In this document: one piece after another, positions 7,817-18,705 of the stretch | Layout: each line of letters starts with the position of its first letter | Position numbering within the stretch: position 1 is the first letter of the stretch | Assembly: GCA_029246285.1 (NCBI GenBank) | Contig: JAQWNW010000075.1 | Span: 1-48,602, forward strand | Length of the DNA stretch: 48,602 nucleotides | Reading direction: 5' to 3' | DNA from: Paracoccaceae bacterium | GTDB lineage: Bacteria; Pseudomonadota; Alphaproteobacteria; Rhodobacterales; Rhodobacteraceae | The notes under the pieces: generated by a model | Database searches by the model: none | What the model saw: the letters and a program-made list of their open reading frames with translations, nothing else | Told to the model about the DNA's origin: nothing | Translations under genes and position numbers: made by a program

Positions 7817-8923
7817 CTAAAGGCTGTTATTTAAAGCATCAATAACCGCATCACCCATTTCAGTTGTGCTCACGGGAACATCCCCTTCTATTTGCATCAA
7901 ATCTGGTGTTCGTATTCCACTTGCTAACACAGATTGAATCGCATTTTCTAAACGTGTAGCTTCATCTCCCTGATCAAATGAATATCTCAGAGCCATAGCA
8001 AAGCTCAATATACATGCTGATGGATTGGCTTTACCCTGACCCATTATATCAGGAGCAGATCCATGCACTGGCTCATACATTGCCTTAGGTCTACCATTTT
8101 CCATCTTTGCTCCTAACGAAGCTGAAGGAAGCATCCCTAAAGATCCCGTTAACATCGCAGCGCAATCTGATAATAAATCACCGAATAAATTATCAGTTAA
8201 AATAACGTCAAATTGTTTCGGTTGCCGAACCAATTGCATGGCTCCATTATCTGCATACATGTGGCTTAGTTCTATTTCTGGATAATTAGACTTATGCACT
8301 TCTTCTACAATATCTCGCCATAGTACACCAACCTCCAAAACATTCGCTTTTTCCATCGAACATAATTTATTATTACGCCGTTTTGCTAGTTCAAATGCAG
8401 CACGTGCAACTCTCTCTATTTCAGACTCCGTATACCGCATCGTATTCACACCAACGCGTTCATTGTTCTCAGTCGTTATTCCTCTTGGCTCTCCAAAGTA
8501 GGTACCAGAAGTCAATTCACGGACGATCATAATATCTAGACCAGATACAATATCCTTTTTCAAACTTGAAAAATCTGCCAAAGCATCAAAACATTGTGCC
8601 GGTCGTAAGTTAGCAAATAGATCCATCTCTTTTCTAATTCTAAGTAACCCACGCTCAGGTTTTAAACTGAAATCCAAATCATCATAAGCTGGACCTCCTA
8701 CGGCACCTAACAAAACGGCATCAACTTCTTGCGCTTTGTCCATAGTTGAATCTGCTAATGGGGTACCATAAGTATCATATGCCGCACCACCAACCAGATC
8801 TTCAATCACATCAAAATCAAGACCTCGTTTACTATCAAACCAATCAATTATTTTACGAACCTCATCCATAACTTCGGTCCCAATGCCATCTCCAGGAAGT
8901 ATTAATATGGAATATTGAGACAT
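7817..8923 (-). CDS. leuB: 3-isopropylmalate dehydrogenase
   Basis: The enzyme oxidatively decarboxylates 3-isopropylmalate with NAD+ in leucine biosynthesis. The 368-residue protein has the family pattern: GDGIGTEVM at the N-terminus, the substrate arginines R94, R98, R107 and R135, TYFGEPRG (141-148) with the catalytic Tyr, K192, and the metal-binding acidic segments at D225 and [11 protein letters not shown] (243-253). RPAQC and the TYFGEPRG segment separate it from isocitrate and tartrate dehydrogenases. AAGGA lies just upstream of the ATG. It follows leuD after 116 AT-rich bases, a wide spacing for an operon member, so a separate promoter is possible. leuA is not in the window. Confidence 0.97.
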   Translation of the reverse strand: MSQYSILILPGDGIGTEVMDEVRKIIDWFDSKRGLDFDVIEDLVGGAAYDTYGTPLADSTMDKAQEVDAVLLGAVGGPAYDDLDFSLKPERGLLRIRKEMDLFANLRPAQCFDALADFSSLKKDIVSGLDIMIVRELTSGTYFGEPRGITTENNERVGVNTMRYTESEIERVARAAFELAKRRNNKLCSMEKANVLEVGVLWRDIVEEVHKSNYPEIELSHMYADNGAMQLVRQPKQFDVILTDNLFGDLLSDCAAMLTGSLGMLPSASLGAKMENGRPKAMYEPVHGSAPDIMGQGKANPSACILSFAMALRYSFDQGDEATRLENAIQSVLASGIRTPDLMQIEGDVPVSTTEMGDAVIDALNNSL

Positions 8924-9039
8924 TTTCGTGATCCTTATCTTTGACTTAAATTTACAATCAATAATTATGTTAAATTTTTTCTACTTACTATAAATATTCA
9001 ATTTTTAAAGATTTAAAAAAATAAATACATCAAAATAAT

Positions 9040-9645
9040 CTACACCCAAGGCATTTTTTTCTGATAATTCTCTTCAAATTCATCAATAATTGAAACCTTT
9101 TCCATAGTTAAACCAATATCATCCAAACCATTCAACAAACAATGTTTTTTGAATTCATCGATTTCAAATGAAAACTCAATACCTTCACTTGATTGAACAA
9201 TTTGCCTTTCCAAATCAATTGAAATTCTTGCATTTTCTCCATTCTTAGAATCTTCCATCAGCAAATCAACCTCTTCTGGCTTCAAAACTATTGGTAAGAT
9301 ACCATTCTTGAAACAATTATTATAAAAAATGTCAGCATAGCTTATAGAAATTACACACTTTATGCCAAAATCAAGCAAAGCCCATGGCGCATGTTCTCGA
9401 CTCGAGCCACAACCAAAATTTTCACCAGCTACAATTATTTCAGCATTTTTATAAGCCTTTTTGTTTAGAACAAAATCTGGAATCTCATTTCCATCTTTAT
9501 CAAATCGCATCTCATCAAAAAGGTTAGCTCCCAAACCTGAGCGTTTTATAGTTTTTAAAAATTGTTTCGGAATAATCATATCCGTATCAATATTAACCAA
9601 AGGCATTGGAGCTGCTATTCCAGTTAACTTATTAAACTTTTCCAT
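9040..9645 (-). CDS. leuD: 3-isopropylmalate dehydratase small subunit
   Basis: LeuD forms the swivel domain of isopropylmalate isomerase and pairs with LeuC to interconvert 2- and 3-isopropylmalate. The 201-residue length is typical. Visible marks are [13 protein letters not shown] (18-30) and [13 protein letters not shown] (78-90), the substrate-binding loop of the aconitase-superfamily small subunit. It starts 48 bases after leuC on the same strand. The C-terminal tail YQKKMPWV is typical of proteobacterial LeuD. Confidence 0.97.
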   Translation of the reverse strand: MEKFNKLTGIAAPMPLVNIDTDMIIPKQFLKTIKRSGLGANLFDEMRFDKDGNEIPDFVLNKKAYKNAEIIVAGENFGCGSSREHAPWALLDFGIKCVISISYADIFYNNCFKNGILPIVLKPEEVDLLMEDSKNGENARISIDLERQIVQSSEGIEFSFEIDEFKKHCLLNGLDDIGLTMEKVSIIDEFEENYQKKMPWV

Positions 9646-9693
9646 ATTTTTTCCAGTCCCATTTTTGACAATAAATTGCTTGTAAGCATTACC

Positions 9694-11100
9694 TTATAAC
9701 AAGTCTCTAACATCCGTTAATTTTCCAGTTACAGCAGCTGCAGCAGCCATTTGAGGGCTCATCAAATGAGTCCTACCTCCTCTTCCCTGTCGGCCTTCAA
9801 AATTTCTATTTGACGTTGCTGCACATCTCTCACCCGGTTGAAGTTGATCAGGATTCATGGCCAAACACATTGAGCAGCCAGCCAATCTCCACTCGAAGCC
9901 TGCCTCCTTAAAGATATCTGCCAAACCTTCCTCTTCAGCCTGAGCTCTCACTAAACCAGAACCAGGCACAACCATCCCACGCAATCCTTCTTTAATCTTT
10001 TTGCCTTTAAGAATTTCGGCTGCCGCTCGTAAATCTTCAATTCTTCCATTAGTACAAGACCCAATAAAAACTGTATCTATAGTCACATCTTCCAGGGACA
10101 TTCCAGGATTTAGCCCCATATATTTAAGTGACCTTTTGACTGCCTCAACTTTACCACCTTCAAAATCATTTGGTGCTGGAACTTTTGAGTTAATAGGTAA
10201 AACATCTTCTGGAGAAGTACCCCAAGTAACAACTGGAGCAATATCTTCTCCTTTAATAGTAATAACCTTGTCAAAATGTGCATCCTCATCCGAGAATAAA
10301 GTTTGCCAATACTTTAAAGCCTGCTTCCACTCTTCACCCTTTGGTGCGTGTGGCCTGCCCTCACAATATGCGAATGTCTTTTCATCAGGTGCTATAAGGC
10401 CTGCTCTGGCACCTCCCTCAATAGCCATATTACAGATAGTCATTCTACCTTCCATCGAAAGCTCTTTGATTGCATCACCACAATATTCAATAACATAACC
10501 AGTTCCACCAGCGGTACCAGTCTTTCCAATCACTGAAAGTGTTATATCTTTTGCGGTAACACCAGGCTTAAGAGAACCCGTTATCTCAACTTTCATATTT
10601 AGTGATTTTTTTTGTATCAAAGTTTGGGTGGCTAAAACATGTTCGACCTCAGATGTTCCAATGCCATGAGCTAGAGCTCCAAATGCTCCATGAGTTGCTG
10701 TATGGCTATCGCCGCAAACGACGGTCATTCCTGGTAGTGTCCACCCTTGCTCAGGACCAACAATATGTACAATTCCCTGCCTAACATCTGACACAGGATA
10801 GTAATGCACGCCAAAATCTTTTGCATTTTTATCCAGGGCTTCTACTTGTATGCGACTCTCCAAATTATCGATTCCTTTAACACGATCTAAAGTAGTTGGA
10901 ACATTGTGATCGGGGACTGCAATTGTTTTGTGAGGAGCTCGAACAGTCCTTCCCGCCATTCTTAGTCCTTCAAATGCCTGGGGGCTTGTAACCTCATGAA
11001 CCAAATGCCTATCAATGTACAATAAGCATGTTCCATCCTGATCTTGATGCGCAATATGTGCATCCCATATCTTGTCATAGAGTGTTTTAGCAGTGGACAT
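9694..11100 (-). CDS. leuC: 3-isopropylmalate dehydratase large subunit
   Basis: LeuC is the [4Fe-4S] catalytic subunit of isopropylmalate isomerase. The 468-residue protein has the three cluster cysteines C349 (GSCTNGR), C409 and C412 ([11 protein letters not shown]), and the N-terminal [20 protein letters not shown] segment of bacterial LeuC. The ATG has AAGGAG eight bases upstream. It is the first gene of the minus-strand leuC-leuD-leuB set. The 249-base region upstream is shared with a divergent amidohydrolase gene; I saw no leucine-rich leader peptide or attenuator there. Confidence 0.97.
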   Translation of the reverse strand: MSTAKTLYDKIWDAHIAHQDQDGTCLLYIDRHLVHEVTSPQAFEGLRMAGRTVRAPHKTIAVPDHNVPTTLDRVKGIDNLESRIQVEALDKNAKDFGVHYYPVSDVRQGIVHIVGPEQGWTLPGMTVVCGDSHTATHGAFGALAHGIGTSEVEHVLATQTLIQKKSLNMKVEITGSLKPGVTAKDITLSVIGKTGTAGGTGYVIEYCGDAIKELSMEGRMTICNMAIEGGARAGLIAPDEKTFAYCEGRPHAPKGEEWKQALKYWQTLFSDEDAHFDKVITIKGEDIAPVVTWGTSPEDVLPINSKVPAPNDFEGGKVEAVKRSLKYMGLNPGMSLEDVTIDTVFIGSCTNGRIEDLRAAAEILKGKKIKEGLRGMVVPGSGLVRAQAEEEGLADIFKEAGFEWRLAGCSMCLAMNPDQLQPGERCAATSNRNFEGRQGRGGRTHLMSPQMAAAAAVTGKLTDVRDLL

Positions 11101-11219
11101 TACTTTTTCTCCTTAAAATAATAATCGAAAATAACCTCACATTTGATTACGATTATTTGGCAAACCTTTTTATCCTAGATCCAGCAACTACCAATACTTT
11201 AATAATCAATCAATATAAA

Positions 11220-11255
11220 ATGAATGTATAATGAACTAGTTATTTTTATATTCAT
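11220..11255. promoter_or_regulatory. imperfect 36-bp dyad in the leuC / amidohydrolase divergent region
   Basis: Two 17-base arms flank a central TA at 11237-11238, and 13 of 17 positions are complementary. The outer ATGAAT...ATTCAT and inner GAAC/GTTA blocks match best. The position midway between divergent genes (leuC on minus, the amidohydrolase on plus) is where a shared regulator could bind. AT-rich dyads arise by chance, so this is a candidate only. The rest of the 249-base gap shows only AT-rich sequence and the ribosome sites. Confidence 0.3.
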
Positions 11256-11349
11256 CACTATTTGGTTGCTTTTATTTCCATCATATATTTTACTAAATTA
11301 AGATTTGATTAAAATTGTTTTATTCTAATGGATTGAAAGTAGCACATAC

Positions 11350-12459
11350 ATGTCACAAACAGGGTTTTACTGGGATGAAAGATGCTTTTGGCATGGAGGT
11401 GGAAACTATGCTTTTACTCAACCAGTTGGTGGTCTTGTTCAGCCGCTTGCAGCAGGTGGTTTGGCTGAAAATCCTGAAACAAAAAGACGTTTAAAAAATT
11501 TGATGGATGTAACTGGCATTACTAAGGATCTTGATATGCAATCCAGCAATCCAGCATCTATGAAAGATCTGCTAGCTGTTCATCCGAAAAAATATCTAGA
11601 GGAATTTAAAGCCCTATCAGACTTAGACGGTGGGTTGCTCGGCTTGAGAACGCCATTTGCTCGAGGTGGCTTTGACATTGCAGCTCTTTCAAGTGGCCTC
11701 GCTATTTCAGCGATTTCGGATGTTTTAAAGGGGAAATATAAAAATTCGTACTCCTTATCTAGACCACCTGGACATCATTGTTTACCTGATTATCCAAATG
11801 GATTCTGCTTGCTGGCCAATATCGCGATAGCGATTGAATATTCCATCAAAAATAAATTAGGCAAAAAATTCTGCGTCATTGATTGGGATGTTCATCACGG
11901 CAATGGAACAGAGGCTATTTTTTATAATCGAAATGATATTTTAACCATTTCAATTCATCAAGAGCGTAACTATCCTGTTGATACGGGTATGGAGACACAT
12001 CAAGGAAAACAAGAGGGCTTAGGCTTTAACGTTAACTTACCATTGCCGGCTGGATCTGGACATCAAGCATATCTTAATGTATTTGACAGAATAATCGATC
12101 CGATCGTAAGCAATTACTCACCCGACATTATTATTGTTGCATGTGGTTTTGACGCTGCAATGATCGATCCACTATCCAGTATGTTATGCTCTGCAGAAAC
12201 ATTTAGATTATTGACAAGGAAAGCGCAAAAATTAGCAAACAAACAGTGTGATGGGAAGCTGGCACTAGTTCATGAAGGAGGGTATTCAGAGGTTTATGTT
12301 CCATTTTGTGGTCACGCGGTTTTAGAAGAGTTATCTGGAAGTCAAATAATTGCTAAAGATCCCTACGAAGAGTTATTCAGTTTAAGGCAACCAGGTAGTC
12401 GCTTCGAAAATATGATAAATGAAGTGTTAAATGATTGGGAAAAGTTTTTTTTAAACTAA
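11350..12459 (+). CDS. class II histone deacetylase-like / acetylpolyamine amidohydrolase family protein
   Basis: The 369-residue protein belongs to the arginase-deacetylase fold and should remove acetyl groups from an acetylated amine (acetylpolyamine or acetyl-lysine) using zinc. Active-site marks are all present: RPPGHH (138-143) with the catalytic His pair, DWDVHHGNGT (178-187) giving zinc ligands D180 and H182, ACGFDAA (264-270) giving D268, and HEGGYS (308-313) with Y312 as transition-state residue. The N-terminal FYWDERCFWHGGG is typical of the bacterial class II group. It lies 41 bases before the CoA-transferase pair on the same strand and may be co-transcribed. The substrate is uncertain. 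Confidence 0.9.
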   Translation: MSQTGFYWDERCFWHGGGNYAFTQPVGGLVQPLAAGGLAENPETKRRLKNLMDVTGITKDLDMQSSNPASMKDLLAVHPKKYLEEFKALSDLDGGLLGLRTPFARGGFDIAALSSGLAISAISDVLKGKYKNSYSLSRPPGHHCLPDYPNGFCLLANIAIAIEYSIKNKLGKKFCVIDWDVHHGNGTEAIFYNRNDILTISIHQERNYPVDTGMETHQGKQEGLGFNVNLPLPAGSGHQAYLNVFDRIIDPIVSNYSPDIIIVACGFDAAMIDPLSSMLCSAETFRLLTRKAQKLANKQCDGKLALVHEGGYSEVYVPFCGHAVLEELSGSQIIAKDPYEELFSLRQPGSRFENMINEVLNDWEKFFLN

Positions 12460-12500
12460 TAATTATGTTGTATTCAAGAAAATAACAAAGAAAGAGACTC

Positions 12501-13196
12501 ATGCGTAAAATTTATGATACCCCTGAAGAAGCACTTAAGGATGTATTATTTGATGGAATGACCATCGCAGCCGGTGGATTTGGTTTATGTGGGATACCTG
12601 AAGTATTGATCAAAGCTATTAAGGATGCCGGCGTTAAAAATCTAACCGTTGCATCAAACAATGCAGGTGTCGATGATTTCGGACTAGGAATCCTTTTACA
12701 AACAAAACAAGTTAAAAAAATGATTTCCTCCTACGTGGGTGAAAATGATACCTTTATGAGCCAATATTTAGGTGGTGAATTAGAGTTAGAATTCAACCCT
12801 CAGGGAACACTAGCTGAAAGAATGCGGGCTGGCGGTGCTGGAATACCCGGTTTTTACACAAAAACAGGGGTTGGTACGGTCATTGCAGAGGGTAAAGAAC
12901 ACAAGGACTTCGATGGAGAAACCTACATCCTAGAAACGGGGCTAAAAACTGATCTAGCAATAATAAAAGCTTGGAAATCAGATGAAACGGGAAACCTTAT
13001 ATATCGAAAAACTAGTCGAAACTTCAATCCTGCTGCTGCCACGTGTGGAAAAATCTGTGTAGCGGAAGTAGAGGAGATCGTACCAAGTGGCCAATTAAAC
13101 CCTGATTTGATTCATACGCCAGGGATTTACGTACATAGAATTGTGCAAGGTGCTCATGAAAAGAGGATAGAACAAAGGACAGTCAGGACGAATTAA
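12501..13196 (+). CDS. scoA: 3-oxoacid CoA-transferase subunit A (succinyl-CoA:acetoacetate type)
   Basis: This is the alpha subunit of a family I CoA-transferase that moves CoA between succinyl-CoA and acetoacetate or a similar 3-oxoacid. GGFGLCGIP (25-33) is the conserved CoA-binding segment, and the sequence follows SCOT alpha throughout (ASNNAGVDDFGLG, RMRAGGAGIPGFYT, RNFNPAAATCG). Length 231 residues is typical. The B subunit follows after 63 bases. Acetoacetate could come from the HMG-CoA lyase encoded at 36720-37574. AtoD or PcaI-type substrate use cannot be excluded, but the SCOT-like motifs favour acetoacetate. Confidence 0.93.
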   Translation: MRKIYDTPEEALKDVLFDGMTIAAGGFGLCGIPEVLIKAIKDAGVKNLTVASNNAGVDDFGLGILLQTKQVKKMISSYVGENDTFMSQYLGGELELEFNPQGTLAERMRAGGAGIPGFYTKTGVGTVIAEGKEHKDFDGETYILETGLKTDLAIIKAWKSDETGNLIYRKTSRNFNPAAATCGKICVAEVEEIVPSGQLNPDLIHTPGIYVHRIVQGAHEKRIEQRTVRTN

Positions 13197-13259
13197 ATAA
13201 GGTTCAAAAACTTAAGTAAAAAAATATTTATTATAGACTGGAAAAGATTGGAGAAAAAT

Positions 13260-13886
13260 ATGGCGTGGACCCGTGATCAAATGGCAGCCAGAGCAGCACA
13301 GGAACTACAAGATGGCTGGTATGTTAACCTGGGTATCGGAATCCCCACCCTAGTATCAAATTACATCCCTAACGGCATCGATGTAACCTTGCAATCTGAA
13401 AATGGAATGTTGGGAATGGGGCCTTTTCCAACAGAAGATCAAATAGACCCAGATTTAATTAATGCGGGAAAGCAAACAATTACAGAATTAAAAAGGACTT
13501 CTTACTTTGGCTCAGACACTAGTTTTGCAATGATAAGAGGGGGCAAGATTAATATGGCCATTTTAGGTGCCATGGAGGTCGCCGAAAATGGAGACCTCGC
13601 AAATTGGATGATACCGGGAAAGTTGGTTAAGGGTATGGGAGGAGCAATGGATTTGGTCGCTGGTGTTGGGAGAGTAGTTGTAGTTATGGATCACGCCAAT
13701 AAGCGTGGAGAGAGTAAATTGTTGAAAAGTTGCACATTACCATTAACAGGTAAGGCAGTAGTTCACAGAATAATAACTAATCTTGCTGTTTTAGATGTTG
13801 TACCGGGAGGTTTAAAAGTTATTGAGCTTGCTGATAATGTATTAATGGAAGAAGTACATTCACTAACAGAAGCGACCTTAGTTTAA
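13260..13886 (+). CDS. scoB: 3-oxoacid CoA-transferase subunit B
   Basis: The beta subunit carries the catalytic glutamate that forms the enzyme-CoA thioester, here E47 in [11 protein letters not shown]. The 208-residue protein also has the GIGIPTLV and [16 protein letters not shown] segments of the family. The start is the ATG at 13260, with GGAG six bases upstream; an in-frame TTG at 13248 falls within that ribosome site and is unlikely. It forms the heteromer with the subunit A product encoded immediately upstream. It is convergent with folD, 31 bases away, with no convincing terminator between. Confidence 0.94.
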   Translation: MAWTRDQMAARAAQELQDGWYVNLGIGIPTLVSNYIPNGIDVTLQSENGMLGMGPFPTEDQIDPDLINAGKQTITELKRTSYFGSDTSFAMIRGGKINMAILGAMEVAENGDLANWMIPGKLVKGMGGAMDLVAGVGRVVVVMDHANKRGESKLLKSCTLPLTGKAVVHRIITNLAVLDVVPGGLKVIELADNVLMEEVHSLTEATLV

Positions 13887-13917
13887 TTTAACTGTGAATC
13901 CCTTTAATTAAGTAAAG

Positions 13918-14817
13918 TTATACACCTAATCCATCAGGTTCTGGTAGTTTATTAGCCCTACAACAGGCTGTGACAGTATTTGCCAAAAGACAAGCTATAG
14001 TCATTGGACCAACACCTCCTGGAACCGGAGTTATAGCACCTGCAACTTTAACCGCACTCTCATAATCAACATCACCCACTAATTTTGATTTACCGGCTTT
14101 ATCAGGATGTGGAATTCTGTTGATGCCCACATCTATAACTGTAGCACCACTCGATATCCAATTCTCGTCAATCATTTCTGGACGGCCAACAGCTGCCACA
14201 AGTATGTCAGCTCTTTTGCAAATTTCTTGAATATCCTTGGTTCTACTGTGCGCAATTGTTACAGTGCAACTTTCTCTTAATAGTAAATTAGCCATCGGTT
14301 TGCCCACAATATTTGACCTACCAACAACTACAGCATTCAGTCCCGTCAAATCTCCATAATGATCTTTCAACATCATTAAGCACCCCAAAGGCGTACATGG
14401 AACCATCGATTTTTGACCAGTGCCTAATAATCCAACATTTGAAATGTGAAAACCGTCAACGTCTTTATCAGGTGCAATAGAATTAATCACACGATCTTCA
14501 TTAATATGAGATGGCAAAGGCAACTGACAAAGTATACCATGAATCGAAGTATCCTCATTCAAACTTTCTATTAATTCTAATAATTCTTTCTCCGACGTAC
14601 TTTCATCTAGCTTATGCTCAATGGATTTCATACCCGCTGCTTTAGTCTGCTCACCCTTATTTCTAACATAAACTTTGGAAGCCGGGTCTTCTCCAACTAA
14701 TACTACAGCCAAACCAGGGATGATGCCATGTTCATTTTTTAACTGGTCAACATGCTTAGACACTTTAGCCCTTACTAACTCTGAGAATTCTTTACCACTT
14801 ATTACTTTTCCAATCAT
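13918..14817 (-). CDS. folD: bifunctional methylenetetrahydrofolate dehydrogenase / methenyltetrahydrofolate cyclohydrolase
   Basis: FolD interconverts methylene-, methenyl- and 10-formyl-tetrahydrofolate with NADP+. The 299-residue protein has SKVYVRNK (48-54) with catalytic K54, the conserved QLPLP segment, [17 protein letters not shown] for the nucleotide site, and [10 protein letters not shown] near the C-terminus. The start is taken at 14817, which has AAGGA seven bases upstream; an open extension of 21 codons further upstream overlaps fhs and does not match the family. It lies 46 bases downstream of fhs on the same strand, so both steps from formate to methylene-tetrahydrofolate are probably co-transcribed. 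Confidence 0.96.
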   Translation of the reverse strand: MIGKVISGKEFSELVRAKVSKHVDQLKNEHGIIPGLAVVLVGEDPASKVYVRNKGEQTKAAGMKSIEHKLDESTSEKELLELIESLNEDTSIHGILCQLPLPSHINEDRVINSIAPDKDVDGFHISNVGLLGTGQKSMVPCTPLGCLMMLKDHYGDLTGLNAVVVGRSNIVGKPMANLLLRESCTVTIAHSRTKDIQEICKRADILVAAVGRPEMIDENWISSGATVIDVGINRIPHPDKAGKSKLVGDVDYESAVKVAGAITPVPGGVGPMTIACLLANTVTACCRANKLPEPDGLGV

Positions 14818-14863
14818 TTGGATATCCTTGTCAAAATTGCTTAGAAGCATAAATTTAATGCTT

Positions 14864-16540
14864 TTAAAACAAACCCTCAATATTCCCTAATTCATTCAAA
14901 CCAATAGTCTCAGCCGCAGGTTTCTTGGGTAATCCTGGCATAGTCATTATCTCCCCGCAGATAGCAACAATGAAACCTGCACCAGCTGACAGTCGAACTT
15001 CTCGAACTGGAACGGAGTGTCCAGTTGGTGCTCCACGCAAACTAGGATCAGTTGAGAAGCTATATTGAGTTTTTGCCATGCAAACAGGTAAGTCCCTGTA
15101 ACCCTGATCTTCCCAAGCTCTCAATTGATCACGAATCTTTTTGTCAGCCAACACTTCATCAGCTCGATAAATTCGCTTCGAAATTGTTTCTATTTTTTCC
15201 ATCAGAGACATATCATCTGGATAAATTGGAGCAAAATTAGCAGATCCACTATCTACAATCTCGACAACCCTCTCAGCAAGATCTTTTGACCCTTTAGAAC
15301 CAAACTCCCAATGCTTAGATACAATTGCTTCCGATCCCATAGATAATACGTAATTCTTTACAGCTTGGACTTCATCTTCCGTATCAGTGACAAAATGATT
15401 TATCGCTACAATTACAGGTATTCCAAATGACTTCACATTTTCTATATGCCGACCAAGGTTTGGGCAGCCTTTTGTTACGGCTTCTACATTCTCCATACCT
15501 AGATCATTCTTAGCTACGCCACCATTCATCTTCATCGCACGAACTGTAGCCACCAATACCACGGCTGAAGGAGAAATACCCGCTTTTCTACATTTAATAT
15601 TTAGGAATTTTTCTGCTCCCAGGTCAGCCCCAAATCCCGCCTCTGTAACCACATAATCCGCTAACTTTAATGCAGTTTTTGTTGCTACTACTGAATTACA
15701 CCCATGAGCAATATTTGCAAACGGACCACCATGCACAAGTGCTGGATTGTTTTCCAAAGTTTGCACCAAATTAGGTTGCATAGCATCCTTCAAAAGTACA
15801 GTCATTGCTCCATCAGCCTTTATATCTTTACAAAAAACTGGTGTTTTATCTCTACGATACGCAACGATAATGTTTCCCAAACGCACTTCGAGGTCTTTCA
15901 AATCATTAGCCAAACACAAACAAGCCATTACTTCCGATGCAACTGTTATATCAAATCCTGCTTCTCTGGGGAAACCATTTGATACACCCCCAAGAGATGC
16001 TGTTATTTGTCTTAATGCTCGATCGTTCATATCCACAACACGTCGCCAAACTACTCGTCGAGTGTCAATGTCTTGAGCATTACCCCAATAAATATGATTA
16101 TCAATCATCGCAGACAAAAGATTATGCGCTGAAGTTATCGCATGAAAATCTCCAGTGAAGTGTAGATTCATATCTTCCATGGGGACTACTTGCGCATAAC
16201 CACCACCTGCTGCACCACCTTTCATACCAAAGCATGGACCCAAAGATGCCTCACGAATACAAATCGCTGCTTTCTTACCGATTGAATTCAAGCCATCTCC
16301 AAGACCAACAGTTGTTGTTGTTTTTCCCTCTCCTGCTGGTGTTGGATTAATAGCTGTAACAAGTATCAACTTTCCGTCAGACTTATTCGTTAAAGACTGT
16401 ATGAAATCTTGATTTATTTTTGCCTTATCGTGTCCGTAAGGAAGTAGATCATTGGAATCTATTCCAAGCTTAGAACCAATTTCCTGAATAGGCAGCTTGT
16501 GTGCTTCTCTTGCTATTTCAATATCAGATTTGTAACTCAT
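14864..16540 (-). CDS. fhs: formate--tetrahydrofolate ligase
   Basis: This enzyme makes 10-formyl-tetrahydrofolate from formate, ATP and tetrahydrofolate. The 558-residue length is typical. The P-loop-like [12 protein letters not shown] lies at residues 67-77, and the family segments [21 protein letters not shown] and [14 protein letters not shown] are present. It leads the fhs-folD pair. The 185 bases upstream (16541-16725), before the end of ftsH, hold AT-rich sequence that should contain its promoter, but I could not choose a convincing one. The pair suggests use of formate for one-carbon units, common in marine methylotrophic or C1-using alphaproteobacteria. Confidence 0.97.
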   Translation of the reverse strand: MSYKSDIEIAREAHKLPIQEIGSKLGIDSNDLLPYGHDKAKINQDFIQSLTNKSDGKLILVTAINPTPAGEGKTTTTVGLGDGLNSIGKKAAICIREASLGPCFGMKGGAAGGGYAQVVPMEDMNLHFTGDFHAITSAHNLLSAMIDNHIYWGNAQDIDTRRVVWRRVVDMNDRALRQITASLGGVSNGFPREAGFDITVASEVMACLCLANDLKDLEVRLGNIIVAYRRDKTPVFCKDIKADGAMTVLLKDAMQPNLVQTLENNPALVHGGPFANIAHGCNSVVATKTALKLADYVVTEAGFGADLGAEKFLNIKCRKAGISPSAVVLVATVRAMKMNGGVAKNDLGMENVEAVTKGCPNLGRHIENVKSFGIPVIVAINHFVTDTEDEVQAVKNYVLSMGSEAIVSKHWEFGSKGSKDLAERVVEIVDSGSANFAPIYPDDMSLMEKIETISKRIYRADEVLADKKIRDQLRAWEDQGYRDLPVCMAKTQYSFSTDPSLRGAPTGHSVPVREVRLSAGAGFIVAICGEIMTMPGLPKKPAAETIGLNELGNIEGLF

Positions 16541-16725
16541 AATTTTCCCAGCCCAGTTAATGTCTCTTACATAAGCTCGTATAAATTAGATTCTTGAAAA
16601 AACAATTTAAAAAAGTAGACGATATATATCAAATTATAGACTTCCAGGTCGATAACACTGAAAATGTACTACATTATATGTTTCCAAAAAAGGTGATCTT
16701 TTAATTTGATACTAAATTACTTTCG

Positions 16726-18633
16726 TCAAGTAGTTTTGGGTTTCATAATACCTTTACTACTCGTATTTTTCTTACTTTTTGGCACTGAAGTTATTGATTC
16801 CTCTGAAGATGACAGCCCATCGGACTCATTGTCATCATGAGGTGGGTTGCCCTTCATTACCCTTTTTATTTCATCTCCAGTTAAGGTTTCATATTCGAGC
16901 AAACCTTGCGCTAATCTTTCAAATTCATCTTTCTTTTCCAATAATATTTTATTGGCTACCTTATAGCCATTATCAATCAATTTCTTTACTTCTGTTTCAA
17001 CAATTTCCTTAGTTTTTGCAGAAACTGAAAATCCCGGAGTGCCCCCTGAATATCCTTCATGAGCCTCTGCATAATCAATATTACCAATTTTATCCGACAT
17101 TCCCCAACGCATTACCATCGCCCGCGCCAGTTGACTTGCCATTTGTATATCACCAGATGGGCCATTAGAGATTCTGTCTTCTCCGTATTTAATTATCTCT
17201 GCTGCTTTTCCAGCCATAGTCATTGCAAGCTTCTGTTCGCATTGATTCTTATGCCAATTCAACTGATCCATTTCTGGCAAAGACATTACCATGCCCAACG
17301 CACCACCTCTAGGAATAATTGTAGCCTTATAAACTGGGTCACACTCTGGTAGACTTATCCCCACCAAAGCGTGTCCTGCCTCATGATACGCAGTCATTTC
17401 TTTCTGAGCAGGCGTCATAACCATCGAGCGACGCTCAGCTCCCATCATTACTTTATCTTTAGCCTTCTCAAAGTCTTCCATTCCAACCATTCTTTTACCG
17501 ACTCTGGCAGCCATCAGGGCCGCCTCATTGACCAGATTAGCAAGGTCAGCGCCAGACATCCCCGGAGTTCCTCTAGCTATAATTCGCAAATCAACATTTG
17601 GGCCAATTTTTATCTTCTTACCATGTACTTTAAGAATTTTCTCACGGCCCTTTATATCAGGCACAGGCACTTGCACTTCCCGGTCAAACCGACCTGGCCT
17701 TAACAATGCTGGATCAAGAACATCTCTTCTATTTGTGGCTGCTACGATTATCACACCATCGTTTTCTTCAAAACCATCCATCTCTACTAGGAGTTGATTT
17801 AGGGTTTGCTCTCTTTCATCGTTTCCACCGCCGTACCCCGCTCCTCGATGACGTCCAACCGCATCAATTTCATCAATAAATACAATACAAGGTGAATTTT
17901 TCTTAGCCTGTTCGAACATATCGCGAACTCTGCTGGCACCTACCCCTACAAACATCTCTACAAAATCCGATCCAGAGATTGTAAAAAAAGGAACCCCAGC
18001 TTCACCAGCAATAGCTTTTGCCAAAAGTGTCTTACCCGTACCCGGGGGTCCCACCAGCAACGCCCCAGTTGGAATTTTCCCACCTAATTTCGAAAACTTT
18101 TGCGGATTCCTCAAAAACTCCACTATTTCTTCTAACTCTTCCTTCGCCTCATCAATACCCGCCACATCATCAAAAGTCACTCTTCCAGATGCCTCAGTCA
18201 GCAGCTTTGCCTTGGATTTTCCAAAACCCATAGCACCCCCTCGTCCGCCACCTTGCATTCGGTTCATGAAGAAAATCCAGACTCCAATGAGAAGGAGAAA
18301 TGGTAGAATATTCATTAAGAACATTGATAACCCTCCTGATTCTTGAGGTTCTGCTCTAACTTCGACACCAGACTTTAATAATCGGTCAGTCATTTGATCA
18401 TCACGAGGATTAATCGTATAATAAGATTTCCCATCCATCCCAGAAACAATCAACTTTTCTCCATCAACCGTTACATATTGCACGTTTCCTGACTCTGCTT
18501 GCCTAATAAATTCTGAATAAGTGATCTCCGTGGTATTTCCTCCAAGCGGTGAACCAGAATTCATTAAATTAAAAAGGGCGAATACTAGAAGAAACAACAC
18601 TCCCCAAAACGCGAAATTTTTTATGTTACCCAA
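16726..18633 (-). CDS. ftsH: ATP-dependent zinc metalloprotease FtsH
   Basis: FtsH is a membrane-bound hexameric AAA+ protease that degrades unneeded membrane proteins and short-lived regulators. The 635-residue protein shows, in order: a first membrane helix (about 7-24), a periplasmic domain, a second helix (about 104-123), Walker A GPPGTGKT (195-202), Walker B VFIDEID (251-257), the second region of homology ending RPGRFDR (312-318), and the zinc site HEAGH (417-421). The C-terminus is polar and variable. It is the last gene of the long minus-strand run, 72 bases after tilS, the usual alphaproteobacterial tilS-ftsH order. Confidence 0.98.
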   Translation of the reverse strand: MGNIKNFAFWGVLFLLVFALFNLMNSGSPLGGNTTEITYSEFIRQAESGNVQYVTVDGEKLIVSGMDGKSYYTINPRDDQMTDRLLKSGVEVRAEPQESGGLSMFLMNILPFLLLIGVWIFFMNRMQGGGRGGAMGFGKSKAKLLTEASGRVTFDDVAGIDEAKEELEEIVEFLRNPQKFSKLGGKIPTGALLVGPPGTGKTLLAKAIAGEAGVPFFTISGSDFVEMFVGVGASRVRDMFEQAKKNSPCIVFIDEIDAVGRHRGAGYGGGNDEREQTLNQLLVEMDGFEENDGVIIVAATNRRDVLDPALLRPGRFDREVQVPVPDIKGREKILKVHGKKIKIGPNVDLRIIARGTPGMSGADLANLVNEAALMAARVGKRMVGMEDFEKAKDKVMMGAERRSMVMTPAQKEMTAYHEAGHALVGISLPECDPVYKATIIPRGGALGMVMSLPEMDQLNWHKNQCEQKLAMTMAGKAAEIIKYGEDRISNGPSGDIQMASQLARAMVMRWGMSDKIGNIDYAEAHEGYSGGTPGFSVSAKTKEIVETEVKKLIDNGYKVANKILLEKKDEFERLAQGLLEYETLTGDEIKRVMKGNPPHDDNESDGLSSSEESITSVPKSKKNTSSKGIMKPKTT

Positions 18634-18705
18634 TGGAGGTCTCCAATAATTGATCTTGTTAAAATTTAGCTGTTGAAGCTTTAAATAGTGATGAATAGAG
18701 AAAAT

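Noticed and set aside
10001-10498. A 165-codon open frame on the plus strand inside leuC
   Set aside because: It lies wholly antisense to leuC, which has all catalytic residues; no motif or start signal supports it.
16686-16702. AAAAG/CTTTT hairpin downstream of ftsH as a terminator
   Set aside because: Only five pairs, four of them A-T, in AT-rich sequence; too weak to call.
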